Source: an uncultured Eubacteriales bacterium (lineage in GTDB: Bacteria > Bacillota > Clostridia > Christensenellales > Pumilibacteraceae). From it: DNA of 5,557 nt. Shown here in pieces: positions 3,608 to 5,557 of the stretch. The notes below the pieces were generated by a model. The model saw only the letters and a list, made by a program, of their open reading frames with translations. It searched no databases and was not told where the DNA came from. Positions within the stretch are counted from its first letter, which is position 1. The number at the start of each line of letters is the position of its first letter. The position numbers were made by a program, and so were the translations under genes. Location of the stretch: NCBI GenBank assembly GCA_900555875.1, contig USNB01000090.1, forward strand, positions 1-5,557. Reading direction: 5' to 3'.

Positions 3608-5344
3608 TCAATTCGGAAGTATCACCGGTTCGGCGATCGGGCGCGTTACGCCGAGCATTTGTCCGCCATAGCCGTATGCAAAACGGATCGGCTCTACATC
3701 TCCGTTTTCGTCAGGCATAAGAAGAAAATAATCGGTGTTGCCTTGATACGGCGCGCCGCCGTCGCACTGCAAGATCTCCATCCGCCCTTTGAACACGCTT
3801 ATCTGCGTCGCGTCTATGAGATGTTCGCTCGCCGCGCTGTGGACCCCGTCGACATAGCCGAACGTCATGCGTACGATCTCTCCGTTTACGGACGCTCTGC
3901 CGTCGTCAGTAAGTTCGGTATTCACATATGCGATGATGTCGTCTCCGATGATATAGCAGTCATCGGCATACCGGGGAAACGTGCCGTCAAGATGTCCGAT
4001 AGCGGAGAGCATGCCGTCGCTCCCCACGCTCCACACCTCGCCGAACATCGAATAGAGATACCCGTCTTCAAGCCTGTAAACGATACCGTCGCCGACCATA
4101 CTATGCCTGCCGCCGAAATCGGCGCATATGCCTTCAAATGCCACAGATGTGCCCGGCTCCACGGAACGAAGCTCAAAATCCTCCCCGAATACCTTGAGTT
4201 TGCCGTCGTCGAAAGCATACATACGCCCGTCCGTACCCGTCATAATGCCGTTGGTCTCCGCCAGCACCAGCACGTTGCCGTATATCTCATATTCCGGCAG
4301 TTCGACTATGCCCGCCTGTACGCGCGGAGGTTCGTACGCTATGCCCTCGTATCCGCATCCTTCGAGCAGATATTGCTGCCCGTATTTATCTCTGCGCACG
4401 GCAGTCACGTTATATCCGAGCGTATATGACTGCACTTTTTCCGAATCGGCGGGAAGAATAAGTTCATAACGCAATGTTTCGCTCTTTTCATCGTATATGA
4501 CGCTATACCATTGCGGGATAAGGTTGCCGTACATGGGACCCACATACAAGTAATCGTGCTTGAACGGCTCGACCTGCATCGTATGATTCAACTCTCCGGA
4601 AAGTTCGCTGACCTGCGGGATCAGATCGTTGAGAGCAAACACTTTACCCGTTTCATTATGGATCACGACCGTCTGCGCGCGCTCATGGTGGCAGGCAAAC
4701 GCAAACGGCGAAAGCGCCGCGGTCATATAGCTCATGTCCGTCCAGAACTTCATCGCCTCATCGCTGATATACATCACATAGGTAAAGCTGTCCGAAACAT
4801 ATACCGCTACGGCATTGCCGAGCGTATCCTGCCTGACCTGCCCGCGTCCGTTCGTGCGCTCGTACACGACTTCGCCGATCTTCCCCTCGTCGTCGAAAGA
4901 GACGAGAACGTTTGCTTTGGTCGGATCCCAATCATAGTCCGACTCCCAGTCGTAACGCTCTTCGTCGCTCCAATCGCCCGTTATGACCTCATCCTCGTCC
5001 TCCGCGGGATCGTCCGACTCTTCGCCGTCATCCGCATCAACCTGCGACGACGTGACCACGGGAGAAAAGTCTGAGATATGAGCCGACTCCGAAACGGAAT
5101 CGGGCGCATTCCAGATGCCGAACGCGGCTATCCCCGTCATATCGACATAGGTATCCTTCAACCGTTCGAGTGTGCCGAGCATCCCGCCCGGGCCTCTCAC
5201 AACGATCCCGACGGGCACCGCTACTGCCGCTGCGGTGACGAAGAGCACGATCGCGACGATGAGCGCTATGCCCCGCTTCCCCGAAAAGAGCGGTTTCTTT
5301 ACCGCAACGGCGCATTCACCCGCGCCGCGCTCTGCCGACTGCAC
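3608..5344 (-). CDS. Single-pass membrane protein with acidic linker and beta-rich outer domain
   Basis: About 578 residues if started at GTG 5344. A short basic N-terminus (KKPLFSGKRG, 16-25) precedes one hydrophobic segment (about 26-49) with no lipobox, so it should be anchored with the C-terminus outside. Residues about 103-141 are extremely rich in Asp and Glu, with repeated Trp/Tyr-Asp pairs. The remainder (about 145-578) is beta-rich with repeating motifs such as DGRMYAFDDGKLKVFG and DGIVYRLEDGYLYSMFG, suggesting a propeller-like fold. No catalytic motif or known family was recognised, so function is not assigned. Possible in-frame starts are TTG 5455, TTG 5398 and GTG 5344, none with a good ribosome binding site. 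GTG 5344 gives the most ordinary N-terminus, but the start is uncertain. It ends in TGA at 3610-3608, facing the plus-strand relic. Confidence 0.8.
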   Translation of the reverse strand: MQSAERGAGECAVAVKKPLFSGKRGIALIVAIVLFVTAAAVAVPVGIVVRGPGGMLGTLERLKDTYVDMTGIAAFGIWNAPDSVSESAHISDFSPVVTSSQVDADDGEESDDPAEDEDEVITGDWSDEERYDWESDYDWDPTKANVLVSFDDEGKIGEVVYERTNGRGQVRQDTLGNAVAVYVSDSFTYVMYISDEAMKFWTDMSYMTAALSPFAFACHHERAQTVVIHNETGKVFALNDLIPQVSELSGELNHTMQVEPFKHDYLYVGPMYGNLIPQWYSVIYDEKSETLRYELILPADSEKVQSYTLGYNVTAVRRDKYGQQYLLEGCGYEGIAYEPPRVQAGIVELPEYEIYGNVLVLAETNGIMTGTDGRMYAFDDGKLKVFGEDFELRSVEPGTSVAFEGICADFGGRHSMVGDGIVYRLEDGYLYSMFGEVWSVGSDGMLSAIGHLDGTFPRYADDCYIIGDDIIAYVNTELTDDGRASVNGEIVRMTFGYVDGVHSAASEHLIDATQISVFKGRMEILQCDGGAPYQGNTDYFLLMPDENGDVEPIRFAYGYGGQMLGVTRPIAEPVILPN

Positions 5345-5408
5345 GCGATCGCCGTCATATTTTTCCTTGCGCCCTTCGTGCGCTTCGGTTACACGCAATA
5401 TCCGACAT
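5299..5408 (-). other. Two tiny coupled ORFs overlapping the start of the membrane protein gene
   Basis: ORF a (5408-5355, 17 codons plus stop) begins MSDIACNRSARR. ORF b (5358-5299, 19 codons plus stop) begins MTAIACSRQSAAR. They overlap as ATGA, and ORF b has AAGGA 5 nt before its ATG, the best ribosome binding site in the region. Their opening residues are similar. ORF b overlaps the main gene in another frame. They may be leader peptides, or ORF b may be the true N-terminus with a frameshift between it and the main frame. Confidence 0.35.
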
Positions 5409-5557
5409 CTCTTTGGGCACCTTGCGGTGCGGCAAGTAAAGCTGCTGCGGTACAAACTTAGTCTATCCCATCGAAAGCTGGTCAGTTACCGTCCGCAAGG
5501 ACCAAATTTTGCCTCGCCGCCATGAGGCAGGCTTCGGCGACGTGCGGAGGCAGCAGG
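5409..5557 (-). other. Unassigned edge: possible gene tail and hairpin-rich leader
   Basis: On the minus strand one open frame enters from the right edge and ends at TGA 5484-5482, with a C-terminus ending RQNLVLADGN; it could be the tail of another gene. The same stretch is rich in pairing: CTGCTGC (5556-5550) with GCAGCAG (5448-5442), GTCC-TTGC-GGAC (5502-5491), and GCACC-GCAA-GGTGC (5430-5417). It could therefore be a structured RNA or leader upstream of the membrane protein gene. No riboswitch, tmRNA, RNase P or 6S RNA consensus was recognised. The coding and RNA readings cannot be separated with the part visible. Confidence 0.25.

Noticed and set aside
3659..4429. 256-codon plus-strand open frame
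   Set aside because: Antisense to the membrane protein gene, whose translation has far better protein character (helix, linker, beta repeats).
5409..5557. Known riboswitch, T-box, tmRNA, RNase P or 6S RNA at the right edge
   Set aside because: None of the conserved core sequences of these families could be found.
1..5557. CRISPR array, insertion sequence, tRNA or rRNA
   Set aside because: No regularly spaced repeats, transposase reading frame, terminal inverted repeats, cloverleaf pattern or rRNA signature was found.

Overview
The window looks like chromosomal DNA of a fairly GC-rich member of the Bacillota, probably an anaerobic clostridial lineage. The strongest support is a large, Alu-domain-bearing signal recognition particle RNA of about 267 nt. 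Near-consensus sigma-A type promoters, AGGAGG-like ribosome binding sites, intrinsic terminators and a possible Fe-S flavoprotein agree with this. Species cannot be named from the sequence. Almost everything is on the minus strand; the one plus-strand gene is a decayed relic.

Layout from left to right. (1) 1-398, minus: the N-terminal 132 residues of a ZIP-family (GufA-like) metal transporter that runs off the left edge. It has a textbook promoter (TTGACA, 17 nt, TATAAT) about 160 nt upstream. A 28-bp inverted repeat overlaps the -10 box and start site, as a metal-responsive repressor operator would. (2) 719-2283, minus: a two-gene operon encoding an aldo/keto reductase followed, with an ATGA overlap, by a small flavodoxin-fold protein carrying a C-x2-C-x2-C-x7-C cluster. 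Its promoter places the start site on the A of the reductase start codon, which predicts a leaderless mRNA. (3) 2284-2657: no convincing gene, but two minus-strand terminators about 200 nt apart that could bracket a small RNA. (4) 2658-2804, minus: a 48-residue zinc-ribbon protein. (5) 2906-3172, minus: SRP RNA with its own promoter and a downstream hairpin. (6) 3217-3513, plus: a 5'-truncated pseudogene with an internal nonsense codon, ending at an intact terminator. (7) 3608-5344, minus: a single-pass membrane protein with a very acidic linker and a beta-rich, possibly propeller-like outer domain. Its start is unclear because two tiny coupled ORFs overlap it. (8) 5409-5557: an unassigned edge with hairpins and possibly the tail of another gene.

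The units look functionally independent: metal uptake under local control, a small redox operon, housekeeping SRP RNA beside a small zinc protein, and a surface-anchored protein of unknown role. No mobile element, CRISPR array, tRNA or rRNA was recognised. The points most worth a second look are the ZIP operator, the leaderless reductase mRNA, the unusual SRP RNA apical loop, the relic next to the SRP promoter and the muddled 5' end of the membrane protein gene.
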